Virus record (IMG/VR): IMGVR_UViG_3300025930_000041
Coordinates: 1-20,871 of that record
DNA: 20,871 nt
Direction: 5' to 3' (one strand)
Source: a virus
The notes under the pieces are model-generated. The model did no database searches, had not been told where the DNA came from, and saw only the letters and a program-made list of their open reading frames with translations. A program made the position numbers and the translations under genes. Of the stretch, positions 13,170 through 20,356 are shown in pieces; the stretch's first letter is position 1; the number at the start of each line of letters is the position of its first letter.

Positions 13170-13937
13170 TCAGTTCCCTGTGGCGATCCAGCAGAACGCC
13201 GCCGGGATCGGATGCACCGTGTCGTCGGCCAGCGGGATGCTCGACCAGATATCGAAGCCGTTGGCGTCGTAGTTAACCGATAGCCACACCGCGCTCAGGT
13301 CGCTGTTCATGAGCTGCGTCACAACGGCGGTGGTGTTGGTAGGGAATGGCGTCGGGAAGTTCACCCTGAGATGGCCCGACGAGTCAGTCACGTTGGTGCC
13401 CACCTTGAGGCTCGTGGCGCCCAACGCGGTGATCTTGTTCTGCAGGTCGGTGTCCGCGGCGATGCGCGCGGCTTCCTCCGCGTCGATCTGCGACTGGAGG
13501 TCGTTCTCCTTGTTGGTGGCGCGGGTGACCTCGTTGTTGATCTGCGTCTGCAGGTTGGCCTCGGCGGCGAGCGCCCGATCCGTCTCCACCTGGATCGCGT
13601 CCTCGATCCCGAGCAGCGCGCGTGCATCGGCCAGCGTCGGCGCGGTGGTGAACGGCAGCAGCGCGTCGGAAATGCCGGTGGAGGTCCAGCCGTCGTACAC
13701 CAGGTTGCCGGCGGCATCGCGCACGATCAGCCGGTAGTCGGCGCTGCCCAGGATGATGGCGCGACCTGCGGCATCGAGGACCACCGGGTTGGTGTTGGCG
13801 GCGGCTTTGTCCGGGTCCAGCCACGTGTCCTTGGGCGTACTGGTCCCAGGTATCAACGTCTGGATAGTGCCCCCGGCTATTGGGTTGCCATCGGCGTCGA
13901 TCCACTGAGCTTGCGGAGGTGGAAGCGGTAGCGGCAT
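13170..13937 (-). CDS. Tail fibre/spike with P22-tailspike-like head-binding domain (255 aa)
   Basis: Residues about 10-90 match the pattern of the P22 tailspike N-terminal head-binding domain: QWIDADGNPIAGGTI, then GTSTPKDTWLD, ANTNPVVLDAAGRA, ADYRLIVRDAAGNLV. Residues about 112-172 form an Ala/Gln/Glu trimeric coiled coil (ETDRALAAEANLQTQIN and following). The C-terminal part (VNFPTPFPTNTTAVVTQL ... FCWIATGN) resembles the gp53-like tail-fibre tip domain. It would attach to the tail hub via the N-terminus and bind the cell surface with the tip. SD GAGGT lies on the stop of the HNH gene inserted upstream. It has no enzyme domain, unlike true P22 tailspike. Confidence 0.82.
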   Translation of the reverse strand: MPLPLPPPQAQWIDADGNPIAGGTIQTLIPGTSTPKDTWLDPDKAAANTNPVVLDAAGRAIILGSADYRLIVRDAAGNLVYDGWTSTGISDALLPFTTAPTLADARALLGIEDAIQVETDRALAAEANLQTQINNEVTRATNKENDLQSQIDAEEAARIAADTDLQNKITALGATSLKVGTNVTDSSGHLRVNFPTPFPTNTTAVVTQLMNSDLSAVWLSVNYDANGFDIWSSIPLADDTVHPIPAAFCWIATGN

Positions 13938-13945
13938 TGGTTACC

Positions 13946-14638
13946 TCAAAGAAGTCGGCCGATTTCCCTTGCCCATCGAAGGGGGTCTTTAGCCCATTTG
14001 CGGTGATTGCAAGTAGGACAGAGAAGCTGAATGTTGGTGATCCAGTTCGTGCCGCCTTTGCTGAGCGGCACGATGTGGTCAACGTGATAACCCGGCTTTA
14101 GCGATGCAGCACAACTAGCGCATCTTGCGCGCTGCCTCAGCAGCAAGTCCTTCACCTCAGCGCCACTATGGCGACCTTCGGCACCCTTCTTTCTTGCGTG
14201 TCTGCGCCGGTTATTGGCCTGCACCTGTTCTGGGTTGGCGGCGGCCCAGCGCTTGTATCTTGATCTTACTACCTCGGGATTTGCCTTGCGCTCTTCAGCT
14301 TTTTGCTTCGCTCGCTTCTCTCTGTTTCGCTCATACCAAGCCCTGAAAAATGCGCGCTTCTTGTCGGGGTTGGCAGCATCGTAGGCGTTGGCTCTTGCGC
14401 GTATCTTCTTTCGATTGGCCAGATAATATGCCCTGACCGCAGCGATTTCCGCTTCAGGATTTCGTCGGTAAAACTTAATGCGGTGGAGACGTTGGCACTC
14501 AGCACACTGCCGCGTGCTAACATAACGCTCAGTAATATGCCCCAATCGGCAAGGGGCGCCTGTAAAGTATCGTCTCAGTCCTCTGCGTCGAGCTTCTTCT
14601 AAGCCGACGATGGGACGGGTATCATTGGCGTCAGCCAT
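13946..14638 (-). CDS. Free-standing HNH homing-type endonuclease (230 aa)
   Basis: The C-terminal HNH domain is complete. Zinc-ribbon cysteines C173-x2-C176 and C207-x2-C210 flank the HVDHIVPLSKGGTN motif (His185, Asp187, His188, Asn202), with His212 in CNHRK. The N-terminus has a second metal site typical of phage HNH proteins (PC30-x3-H34 ... C45-x2-C48). In the middle are Lys/Arg-rich repeats built around Asn-Pro (RRNPEAEI, AANPDKKR, KANPEVVR, AANPEQVQ) that likely wrap DNA. It interrupts the late operon between lectin-like and fibre genes, with a 66-bp non-coding leader (14639-14704) holding only an imperfect hairpin. By eye it is less GC-rich than its neighbours, which fits recent acquisition. 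It would nick or cut cognate alleles to spread. Confidence 0.88.
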   Translation of the reverse strand: MADANDTRPIVGLEEARRRGLRRYFTGAPCRLGHITERYVSTRQCAECQRLHRIKFYRRNPEAEIAAVRAYYLANRKKIRARANAYDAANPDKKRAFFRAWYERNREKRAKQKAEERKANPEVVRSRYKRWAAANPEQVQANNRRRHARKKGAEGRHSGAEVKDLLLRQRARCASCAASLKPGYHVDHIVPLSKGGTNWITNIQLLCPTCNHRKWAKDPLRWAREIGRLL

Positions 14639-14704
14639 GGCGAATGTTCCGTTCGTTCGCTGTGGTTAGGGTCGGCGTGGTGCGCTAACACCGCGTCGAT
14701 CCGC

Positions 14705-15772
14705 TTAGGATTTAGCCGCTGTCAACTCAATCCAAGCGCCTTGCAGTGCAGTGGGGCGAGGACAAGACCATGTTAACCGCCAGACACGATCTCTGGCTAC
14801 CCCTAAGCGCTGCCATTGAACGAAGGTCCGATACTCGCCGAGCGCGCCCATCTGCTGGCCGACCGGCGAGCCGTAGCTATGCCCACGATCATCCGACCAA
14901 TCGAGGAATAGCTGGCACGGCGGTGTCGGAATGGTGCGGACCTGCACGTCGTCCAGCGTGAGGAACACGTCAGGCGGTGGTGGCGGCTCGTCCGCGCATG
15001 GATTGCCATAGGCGCCGGTAGCCGTGCCGGGATTGGCCGCAAGCGTGCCTCCTGCGGCGCCGCGATTGATCAGCCAGTCGCTGGCTGTCGTGCTGCCTTC
15101 CGGCAACTGCTGGAACACTGTCGGCGCTGTGCCGAACGGCAGCGCGCCCGTAGGTCCGAGATTGGCCGGCGTCAGATCGGCATTGACGAACTTGCGCCGG
15201 TTGGCCGTGACGGTGAGGTCAACGAAACTCGGCGTCTGCCCGAACCAGAGATCGCTGACATAGGCCGTCGTTGTGTGGGTGCCTGGGAAATGCTCGTCCA
15301 GTGCGGTGTTGGTGAGGGGGATGCCGGCGGTGAACCAGGCCGCCGGCGGGTTTGCGACATTGGCAACCGAGACCGGCACGTCGTTGACATAGACCTGCAC
15401 GGTGAATGTCAGGAAGTCGATGCTGGCGAGCATATGCGTGGTGCAGGCCGGCCACGGCGCCGGCGCATTCATGGCGACCGACCAGGCGATTTCACTGGCA
15501 CCACCGCTGGGCTGACGCAGCACCGCGACGCCGAAGCTGTTGGCGTTGTCAAAGCCGATGCCGAAGCTCCACCAGGTCGCCGGAGCCAGTGCGCTGTCGT
15601 CCACGTCCAGCGCCATGTTGTGCATCTGCGGCGGCGCGCTCTCCCAGTTCGGGTCATGGAGCCAGCACGACCAGACGGCCGATGTCAGGTTGCCGGAGAA
15701 CAGCGGCCGCGCCGGCAGCGAGATGCCGGGATTACCCGCCGAGCGGAACAGGTAGACCGGATTGAGCGCCAT
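14705..15772 (-). CDS. Lectin-like virion protein carrying a gp10-type C-terminal module (355 aa)
   Basis: Residues about 10-240 look like a concanavalin/LamG-type jelly roll (many beta strands, VQVYVNDVPVSV, AAWFTAGIPLTNTALDEHFP, YVSDLWFGQTP), expected to bind glycans or proteins. A PPPPPD linker leads to the last 70 residues (about 286-355): FLDWSDDRGHSYG, GALGEYRTFVQWQRLGVARDRVW, SCPRPTALQGAWIEL. That ending is the hallmark C-terminus of phage gp10-type DNA-stabilisation proteins, yet the gp10 homologue is the separate gene just upstream, which lacks it. Translation is coupled (TAA-A-ATG, no clear SD). It probably assembles on the tail hub next to the gp10-like protein. Confidence 0.75.
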   Translation of the reverse strand: MALNPVYLFRSAGNPGISLPARPLFSGNLTSAVWSCWLHDPNWESAPPQMHNMALDVDDSALAPATWWSFGIGFDNANSFGVAVLRQPSGGASEIAWSVAMNAPAPWPACTTHMLASIDFLTFTVQVYVNDVPVSVANVANPPAAWFTAGIPLTNTALDEHFPGTHTTTAYVSDLWFGQTPSFVDLTVTANRRKFVNADLTPANLGPTGALPFGTAPTVFQQLPEGSTTASDWLINRGAAGGTLAANPGTATGAYGNPCADEPPPPPDVFLTLDDVQVRTIPTPPCQLFLDWSDDRGHSYGSPVGQQMGALGEYRTFVQWQRLGVARDRVWRLTWSCPRPTALQGAWIELTAAKS

Positions 15773-15773
15773 T

Positions 15774-17564
15774 TTACCAGGTGCCGCCGATGGTGACCTG
15801 TCCAGGCGCCGGGTGCGTGTCGTCGTTCACCGTCACCGCGTTGCTGGCCGTCACGGTCCATGCGCCGTCGCCGCGCAGCCAGAGACTGTCGGACGAGCGC
15901 TGCACCGAGAGCGTGATGGTGGCACCCTGCAGCCGCAGCGTGACGGCATACCAGCCGGACGGGATGGTGCCCATGGCGATGGACGTGGAGGAGCCGCCGC
16001 TCACCGCCAGGTCCACCCAGTATTGCGCGCCGTCGCCGCGGATCGTCGCGGTATAGCCGGAGCGTGCCGTGGCGTGGACGTTGCCGGTCGGCACAATGCT
16101 GTAGTCGGTCGGGATCGCTTTGAACGTCAGGATGTAATCCGGTCCCGCCATCAGTGCCGTCGAGCGATACTCGGCGACGCCCGACCCGAGCAGCGCATTG
16201 CTGGTGATCTGTGCCGCGCCGCTCACCACGGCCCACGTCCCGACATCCGCCTCGTTGGTGTAGTTCTCAAGCGGCGTGCCGTCGGGTGCGGTGAACGTCG
16301 TGCGGATCAGCGTCTGCTCGATCACCTCACCGCCGCCTGTGCCGGTGTCGATGTCGGCGACGAACTGCCGGTAAAACACCCGGTTGCCGTCGTTGAGCAG
16401 GTGCGGGAACGCGCGCACCCGTTTGATCGGCTGGCCGTCATCTGTGTAGACATCGCGGTCCAGCGCATAGAGGTTGCCGCTCTGCCAGTCGCCGACCACG
16501 ATGGTGTCGTTGCACGGATAGCAGCAGTTGGCGCGGTGGCGGTGCTCGTCGCCGTTGCTGTCGATCCAGCACCATTCGTGCCACAGGCCGGTGACGATAT
16601 CGTAAACCCAGGTCCTGTCCGCCTTGGGAAAGGTCAGCGCATAGAAGGCGTGGCCGGCCATCATGTAGCAGAAGCCGATGGCGTCCGAGAGCGTCTCGTA
16701 GCCGGCCATTTCCTGCTCGATGGCGTGAGTGGAGATACGCTTGGTCAGGTAGCCGGCGCCCTGGACGACGTTGCCGCGGCCCTGCCGGTCCTTCGACAGC
16801 CAGAACACCGAATTATCGTGAACGGCGGCGCTGTATTTCGCGCAGGTGCCGTGGTCCACGAATGTGCCGGGCTGCTCCTCGAACGTGAAATCCGGCTTGC
16901 CGCTGTTGTACCAGACCTCGGTCGTTCTATCGCCCAGCAGCCAGATCTCGCGCTTGGCCACCGCCAGCGTCACCAGCAGATCGCTAAACGATTGCTTATT
17001 GGCGAACCACAGCGGGTCGAATTTCAGGCTCAGGCTGTCGGACGAATAGAACTGCGGCGTCCTGGGCTTGTTGAATAACAGATAGGTGTCGAGGTACTGC
17101 ACCACGTCGGCGCCGCTGAACATGCCGGTGGGATCGCTGATGGCGGCGAACGTGTCGTTGGTGAGGTCGATGGACCAGCCATAGGGCGAGCCGTCCACAA
17201 TCGCCATCTGCAGCCCGTTGTCCTGCATGCTGACGGGCGTGCGGTGGCCGGAGGTGATGGAGCCGAGCAGTGTGCCGGCCCAGGTGCTGGGGTCGATGCG
17301 ATACACGCCGGAGCCGGCCACGGCGTAGATACCGCCGGTCGTCGCCTGCCTGATGGCGCGGACGCCGTTCTGCGGCAGGGTGGAGAGCTTACGCAGGCCG
17401 GGCGTCGGGTAATAGGCGAACTGCACCGGCTCGCCCTGGCCGGTGGCACCGGTGTTCTGGTTGCCGGTCGGCACGGTCTCGGCATAGAGGTTGAGGCACC
17501 GCTGTGCGCTTGCGATGACGCTGCGGGCCTCGTAAGCGCCGCCGCTCAATGCGAGCCGGGTCAC
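15774..17564 (-). CDS. Packaged-DNA stabilisation protein, P22 gp10-like, with C-terminal lectin-like module
   Basis: GTG start overlaps the previous stop (GTGA). Residues about 1-410 have the repeated beta-strand pattern of gp10-type tail-hub proteins: CLNLYAE near the N-terminus, YYPTPGLRKL, then IYAVAGSGVYRID, WLLGDRTTEVWYNSG, FVDHGTCAKYSAAVHDNSVFWLS, TWVYDIVTGLWHEW, and RVFYRQFVADIDTGTGG. In the family this last motif is normally followed by the WSDDGGH/RLGxARDRV ending. Here it is replaced from about residue 425 by a second LamG/concanavalin-like module (FTAPDGTPLENYTN ... WYAVTLRLQGATITLSV). Such proteins close the portal channel after packaging. P22 gene order (gp4 then gp10) is preserved, with two receptor-type genes in between. 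Confidence 0.83.
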   Translation of the reverse strand: MTRLALSGGAYEARSVIASAQRCLNLYAETVPTGNQNTGATGQGEPVQFAYYPTPGLRKLSTLPQNGVRAIRQATTGGIYAVAGSGVYRIDPSTWAGTLLGSITSGHRTPVSMQDNGLQMAIVDGSPYGWSIDLTNDTFAAISDPTGMFSGADVVQYLDTYLLFNKPRTPQFYSSDSLSLKFDPLWFANKQSFSDLLVTLAVAKREIWLLGDRTTEVWYNSGKPDFTFEEQPGTFVDHGTCAKYSAAVHDNSVFWLSKDRQGRGNVVQGAGYLTKRISTHAIEQEMAGYETLSDAIGFCYMMAGHAFYALTFPKADRTWVYDIVTGLWHEWCWIDSNGDEHRHRANCCYPCNDTIVVGDWQSGNLYALDRDVYTDDGQPIKRVRAFPHLLNDGNRVFYRQFVADIDTGTGGGEVIEQTLIRTTFTAPDGTPLENYTNEADVGTWAVVSGAAQITSNALLGSGVAEYRSTALMAGPDYILTFKAIPTDYSIVPTGNVHATARSGYTATIRGDGAQYWVDLAVSGGSSTSIAMGTIPSGWYAVTLRLQGATITLSVQRSSDSLWLRGDGAWTVTASNAVTVNDDTHPAPGQVTIGGTW

Positions 17565-18160
17565 GCCAGCACCATCACGCGCGCCTGCGTGGCCGCTGCG
17601 GCAGCCGGGCCAAAACCGGCGGTAAAGCCGGATGGCACCGCGCCGACAAGCGTCGTGGCGCCGAAGTTGGTGCTCCAGTTAGCCGTGCCAATCCCCGCGA
17701 GTAGTGCGAACAACGGAGAGCCAAGCACTGCTATGTTAAGCCCGCCCACGTTTGTCGCCGGATTGTTGGCGACGTTGTTATTCCAGTTGCCGCTGGTGGT
17801 CACATTACGGAACCAGATGCGTTGAGCACCCAGGTCGATGGCAACTGCTACCGTGTGGCCGGTGAGAATTGTGAAGCCAGCACCGCTCTGGGAGACGTTA
17901 TTGACGTCGATACTACCGTTATACGCCACCACAGCGTTGGTCGAAGTGGTCCAGACCGTGCTCAACACGGCGCTGGCATTGGCAAATCCGATGCACTGCG
18001 AGCTGCCCGAGTTGTACGTCGCTTCCCAGTACCACTTTCCAGCCGTGTCGCTGTAGATGGACCGGACACCGTTTCCCGTCGCCGTGAATACAACAGTCAG
18101 ATTACCATTCGATAGTGTGGTGCCGGCTGTCTTGTCCGAGGGATTCCACGTCGTCGGCAT
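17561..18160 (-). CDS. SPRY-like/beta-sandwich virion protein (199 aa)
   Basis: ATG at 18160 overlaps the upstream TGA (TGATG). The sequence follows the SPRY-like pattern seen in phage proteins: WNPSDKTAGTTLSNGNLTV, then GVRSIYSDTAGKWYWEATY, SGSSQCIGFANASA, TVAVAIDLGAQRIWFRNV, and WSTNFGATTLVGAVPSGF. This is a protein- or glycan-binding beta sandwich with no catalytic residues. The C-terminus is Ala-rich. Placed between the collagen-like fibre and the gp10-like hub protein, it probably serves as an adhesion or decoration module on the tail. A lamin/LamG-like sandwich is the nearest alternative. Confidence 0.78.
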   Translation of the reverse strand: MPTTWNPSDKTAGTTLSNGNLTVVFTATGNGVRSIYSDTAGKWYWEATYNSGSSQCIGFANASAVLSTVWTTSTNAVVAYNGSIDVNNVSQSGAGFTILTGHTVAVAIDLGAQRIWFRNVTTSGNWNNNVANNPATNVGGLNIAVLGSPLFALLAGIGTANWSTNFGATTLVGAVPSGFTAGFGPAAAAATQARVMVLA

Positions 18161-18855
18161 CAGACGCGGCTCGCCAGGATCGAGATGCCCACGTCAGCGA
18201 GCGTGGCATCCTGCGTCGGCGCCACGATCTGCAGCACGTCACCGGCATTCAGCGTGCCACCAGCGCCCGCAAGCGTGCAGCTCGTGTTCGAGGTGCTGGT
18301 GATGGTGACGGTGCCCAGCGCTGTCGTGCTGCCGCCGCTGATCTTGTTCACGGTGAATGCCGCATTAGCCGTCGTCTTGGTGGTGTCGTAGACCACGCTG
18401 CCAGCGAGCGATGCTGGCACGGTCACGCCGAACGCCATCGGCACGTTGACGAGCGCGCCCGCTGCGGGCTTCCCGGAGAACGGGAACGAGATCGGCACCT
18501 GCTGCACGGCGGGCGGCAACTGTGCGTAGGTCGCGCTGCCGGTCAGGCCGGAGAACGACGTAGCGCCGGGAGTGCCAGCCGGACCCTGCGCGCCGGTCGC
18601 CCCAGGAGGCCCAGGAACGCCCTGCGGCCCGGTGGCTCCCGTTGGCCCCGGCACCGTGCTGGCGGCGCCTGGCACGCCCTGTGGCCCCGGCGGGCCTTGC
18701 AATCCCGTGGCGCCCGTTGGCCCTATTGGCCCGACCGGCCCCTGTGGCCCTGGCGGCCCGGACGGACCCGCCTGCATCTGAATCGCCGCGTTGAGATCCG
18801 CGGCGGTGAGCACCTGCCCCGGCTCCCACGGATAGCCTGTGGATGAACCGCTCAT
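18160..18855 (-). CDS. Collagen-like tail fibre/appendage protein (231 aa)
   Basis: ATGA overlap with the gp4-like gene. Residues 1-29 form an N-terminal attachment segment ([20 protein letters not shown], a pattern common in phage proteins that begin fibre subunits). Residues 30-99 are collagen Gly-X-Y repeats: 12 triplets, a four-residue STVP break, then 10 triplets. Residues about 105-231 form a beta-rich globular tip ([20 protein letters not shown] ... [15 protein letters not shown]). Collagen repeats in phages form trimeric stalks. Gene order suggests it sits close to the head-tail junction and displays the C-terminal tip for receptor contact. Confidence 0.85.
   Translation of the reverse strand: MSGSSTGYPWEPGQVLTAADLNAAIQMQAGPSGPPGPQGPVGPIGPTGATGLQGPPGPQGVPGAASTVPGPTGATGPQGVPGPPGATGAQGPAGTPGATSFSGLTGSATYAQLPPAVQQVPISFPFSGKPAAGALVNVPMAFGVTVPASLAGSVVYDTTKTTANAAFTVNKISGGSTTALGTVTITSTSNTSCTLAGAGGTLNAGDVLQIVAPTQDATLADVGISILASRV
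18559..18768 (-). repeat. Collagen Gly-X-Y triplet repeats
   Basis: This segment encodes 22 Gly-X-Y triplets, mostly GPx, GPP, GPQ and GAT, with one four-residue interruption (STVP) after the twelfth. At the DNA level it is a degenerate 9-base repeat of Gly/Pro codons, a likely site of length variation by slippage or recombination between relatives. Confidence 0.9.
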
Positions 18856-19625
18856 CCGAGCACCGGCAGGCCGCTATCGAGCACGATGACGCTCTGGTGC
18901 GGCCCCACAGCCCCGCTGATGCCGCCTGTGCCGCCCATGCCGGGCACCAGCGGGCCGGGCACCTTGAGTTGCGCCACATGCGCGTTGGCCGCGCGGATGC
19001 CCGCCTTGATGCCCATGAGCGTCGCCACATGGTCGGGCCGCGCCGGTAGCCCGTACTCCATCTGCAGCTTCACCGCCAACTCGTAGCGTGCCGCGGCGAC
19101 ATACTCCGGCGGCAGGCCCAGCGGATCGGTGAGCGCCGTGTAGGTCGGCAGCCCGGCGCGGTAGAACACGTGCAAATCGAACTGGCCGGCCGGCGGGATC
19201 GGCCAGAACCACAGCGAACTCGTCGGATAGTCCGGCGAATACCAGACGGCAGCCGGAAACGTGCTGAGCTGCTTCAGGCTGATCTCGTTGTATTCGTCCA
19301 TGCTGTCGATGAGGTAGAGCGGGAAATCCACCGGCCCGGCGTTGTAGACGGTCGCCACCTGCTGGCCGGTCAGCAGCCGCGCATAGGCGCTGTCGAGCCG
19401 TGGCGGGCGGTCCAGCATCGCGTAGGACTGCGCGCCCGTGCTCGGGATGATCTGCTCGGTCAGCCGCCATGCCAGGAAGCGCTCGCGCTGCCAGATGCCG
19501 ATCATCTCCACCAGGTATTCAAACGCGGTGGTGATGTCCTCGGCGAGTGGCGTCTGGCCCACTCCGGTCACGCCGCTGGTGCGCAGCACTGACGCGAGTA
19601 GATCCTGGCATGTGCGGATGGCCAT
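18852..19625 (-). CDS. Head-to-tail adaptor, P22 gp4-like (tail accessory factor)
   Basis: ATG at 19625 overlaps the upstream TAA (TAATG). The 257-residue protein has the family features: N-terminal helices ([17 protein letters not shown], then [22 protein letters not shown]), the [10 protein letters not shown] segment, [30 protein letters not shown] and a C-terminal helix bundle ([22 protein letters not shown]) ending in a Gly-rich tail. This architecture is that of gp4, which docks under the portal ring after packaging and forms the platform for gp10 and fibres. In P22, gp4 is also reported to have muramidase activity; I see no clear catalytic motif here. It follows coat and two small genes as in P22-like late operons. 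Confidence 0.88.
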   Translation of the reverse strand: MAIRTCQDLLASVLRTSGVTGVGQTPLAEDITTAFEYLVEMIGIWQRERFLAWRLTEQIIPSTGAQSYAMLDRPPRLDSAYARLLTGQQVATVYNAGPVDFPLYLIDSMDEYNEISLKQLSTFPAAVWYSPDYPTSSLWFWPIPPAGQFDLHVFYRAGLPTYTALTDPLGLPPEYVAAARYELAVKLQMEYGLPARPDHVATLMGIKAGIRAANAHVAQLKVPGPLVPGMGGTGGISGAVGPHQSVIVLDSGLPVLG

Positions 19626-20137
19626 TACAGTGGCTCGGCCATGCCGCGGCGCACAGCTTCCTCGGCCTGCACGCTGCTGCTCACGACCGGCAGGCCGGCG
19701 TCCTCCAGTTCCTTCAACTTGCGGAGCTGGTTATGTGTCCGCACCTGCTCGGCTTCGGTGTAGGTGCGGGCCATGTCGGCCAGTTCGGCGCTGTCGAACC
19801 ACGCATAAGGCGGTTGCAGCAGGCCCTCCTCAGAAGCGTCGCTGACGCGCACGCCGCCATAGATCGGGTGGAACTTCACCTTCGGGTAGGCGGTGGGTGC
19901 GCCCGGCGCTCCTTCGCCGAACACGTCGGCTGCGTTCGGATAATCCGGCGGCACCTCGGTGGGCGCCTCGGGATGTGCCGGGTTCGCCACCTTGTCGCCC
20001 GGCTTGGGCTGCGGCATGACGCCGCCCGGCCCCGCCTCCGGCTCGCGCTGCTGGCGGTCGCGCTCCTGCTGCTGGCGCTGCTGCTGTTCCTCGCGCTTGC
20101 GCTGCTCTTCGCGCTCGTGCTCCGTGTTGTTTGGCAT
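19625..20137 (-). CDS. Hypothetical protein between coat and gp4 (170 aa)
   Basis: ATG overlaps the upstream TGA (TGATG). Residues 1-33 are almost entirely Glu, Gln, Arg and Lys (EREEQRKREEQQQRQQQERD), a single charged helix or coiled coil. A Pro/Gly segment follows, then a compact domain with YPKVKFHPIYGGVRVSDASEE and a C-terminal helix (AEQVRTHNQLRKLKELED). Proteins with the 'KFHP.YGGV.V...EE' motif lie at this spot in several P22-like phages. They may be minor head or head-completion proteins, but the role is unknown to me. Confidence 0.75.
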   Translation of the reverse strand: MPNNTEHEREEQRKREEQQQRQQQERDRQQREPEAGPGGVMPQPKPGDKVANPAHPEAPTEVPPDYPNAADVFGEGAPGAPTAYPKVKFHPIYGGVRVSDASEEGLLQPPYAWFDSAELADMARTYTEAEQVRTHNQLRKLKELEDAGLPVVSSSVQAEEAVRRGMAEPL

Positions 20138-20328
20138 CAGTTGGTCCTTTCCTGGCGAACGCGCTGCACCGGCTCGATGACCTCGGCGATGGCGCCGGCC
20201 GCTTTGCGGATTTTCATGATCTCATCGTCGGTGGCGGCCTGTGGTGCCGGCTGTGAGGTCTGGTGCGCCGCCTGGCGCTGCCGCTCCCGCTCGTCCGCCG
20301 CGTGGTCCTTGCGTGTCGTATCTGACAT
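20137..20328 (-). CDS. Small charged hypothetical protein (63 aa)
   Basis: ATG at 20328 follows a good SD (AGGAGA, minus strand about 20339-20334) in the 28-base gap after the coat gene. The protein is hydrophilic, rich in Gln, Arg, Asp and Ala, with a helical centre (DDEIMKIRKAAGAIAEVIEP). It has no membrane segment. The stop overlaps the next gene. Its place directly after coat is consistent with a minor head component; no family is recognised. Confidence 0.65.
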   Translation of the reverse strand: MSDTTRKDHAADERERQRQAAHQTSQPAPQAATDDEIMKIRKAAGAIAEVIEPVQRVRQERTN

Positions 20329-20356
20329 TGGTTTCTCCTGTATCCATCAACAACGA

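Noticed and set aside
12378-13283. 301-aa plus-strand frame opposite the fibre genes
   Set aside because: Arg/Ala-rich shadow with no motif, spanning three real genes on the other strand.
14647-14704. Imperfect hairpin upstream of the HNH gene as a terminator
   Set aside because: On the transcribed minus strand the stem has two mismatches and no T-run follows, so a terminator is not supported.
15762-17078. 438-aa plus-strand open frame opposite the gp10-like gene
   Set aside because: Composition is typical of an antisense shadow (Arg, Val, Ala, His) and the gp10-like protein on the other strand carries recognisable motifs.
18559-18768. Gly/Pro-codon repeats as a CRISPR or mobile repeat
   Set aside because: The period is nine bases in frame and encodes collagen triplets; there are no spacers of constant length.
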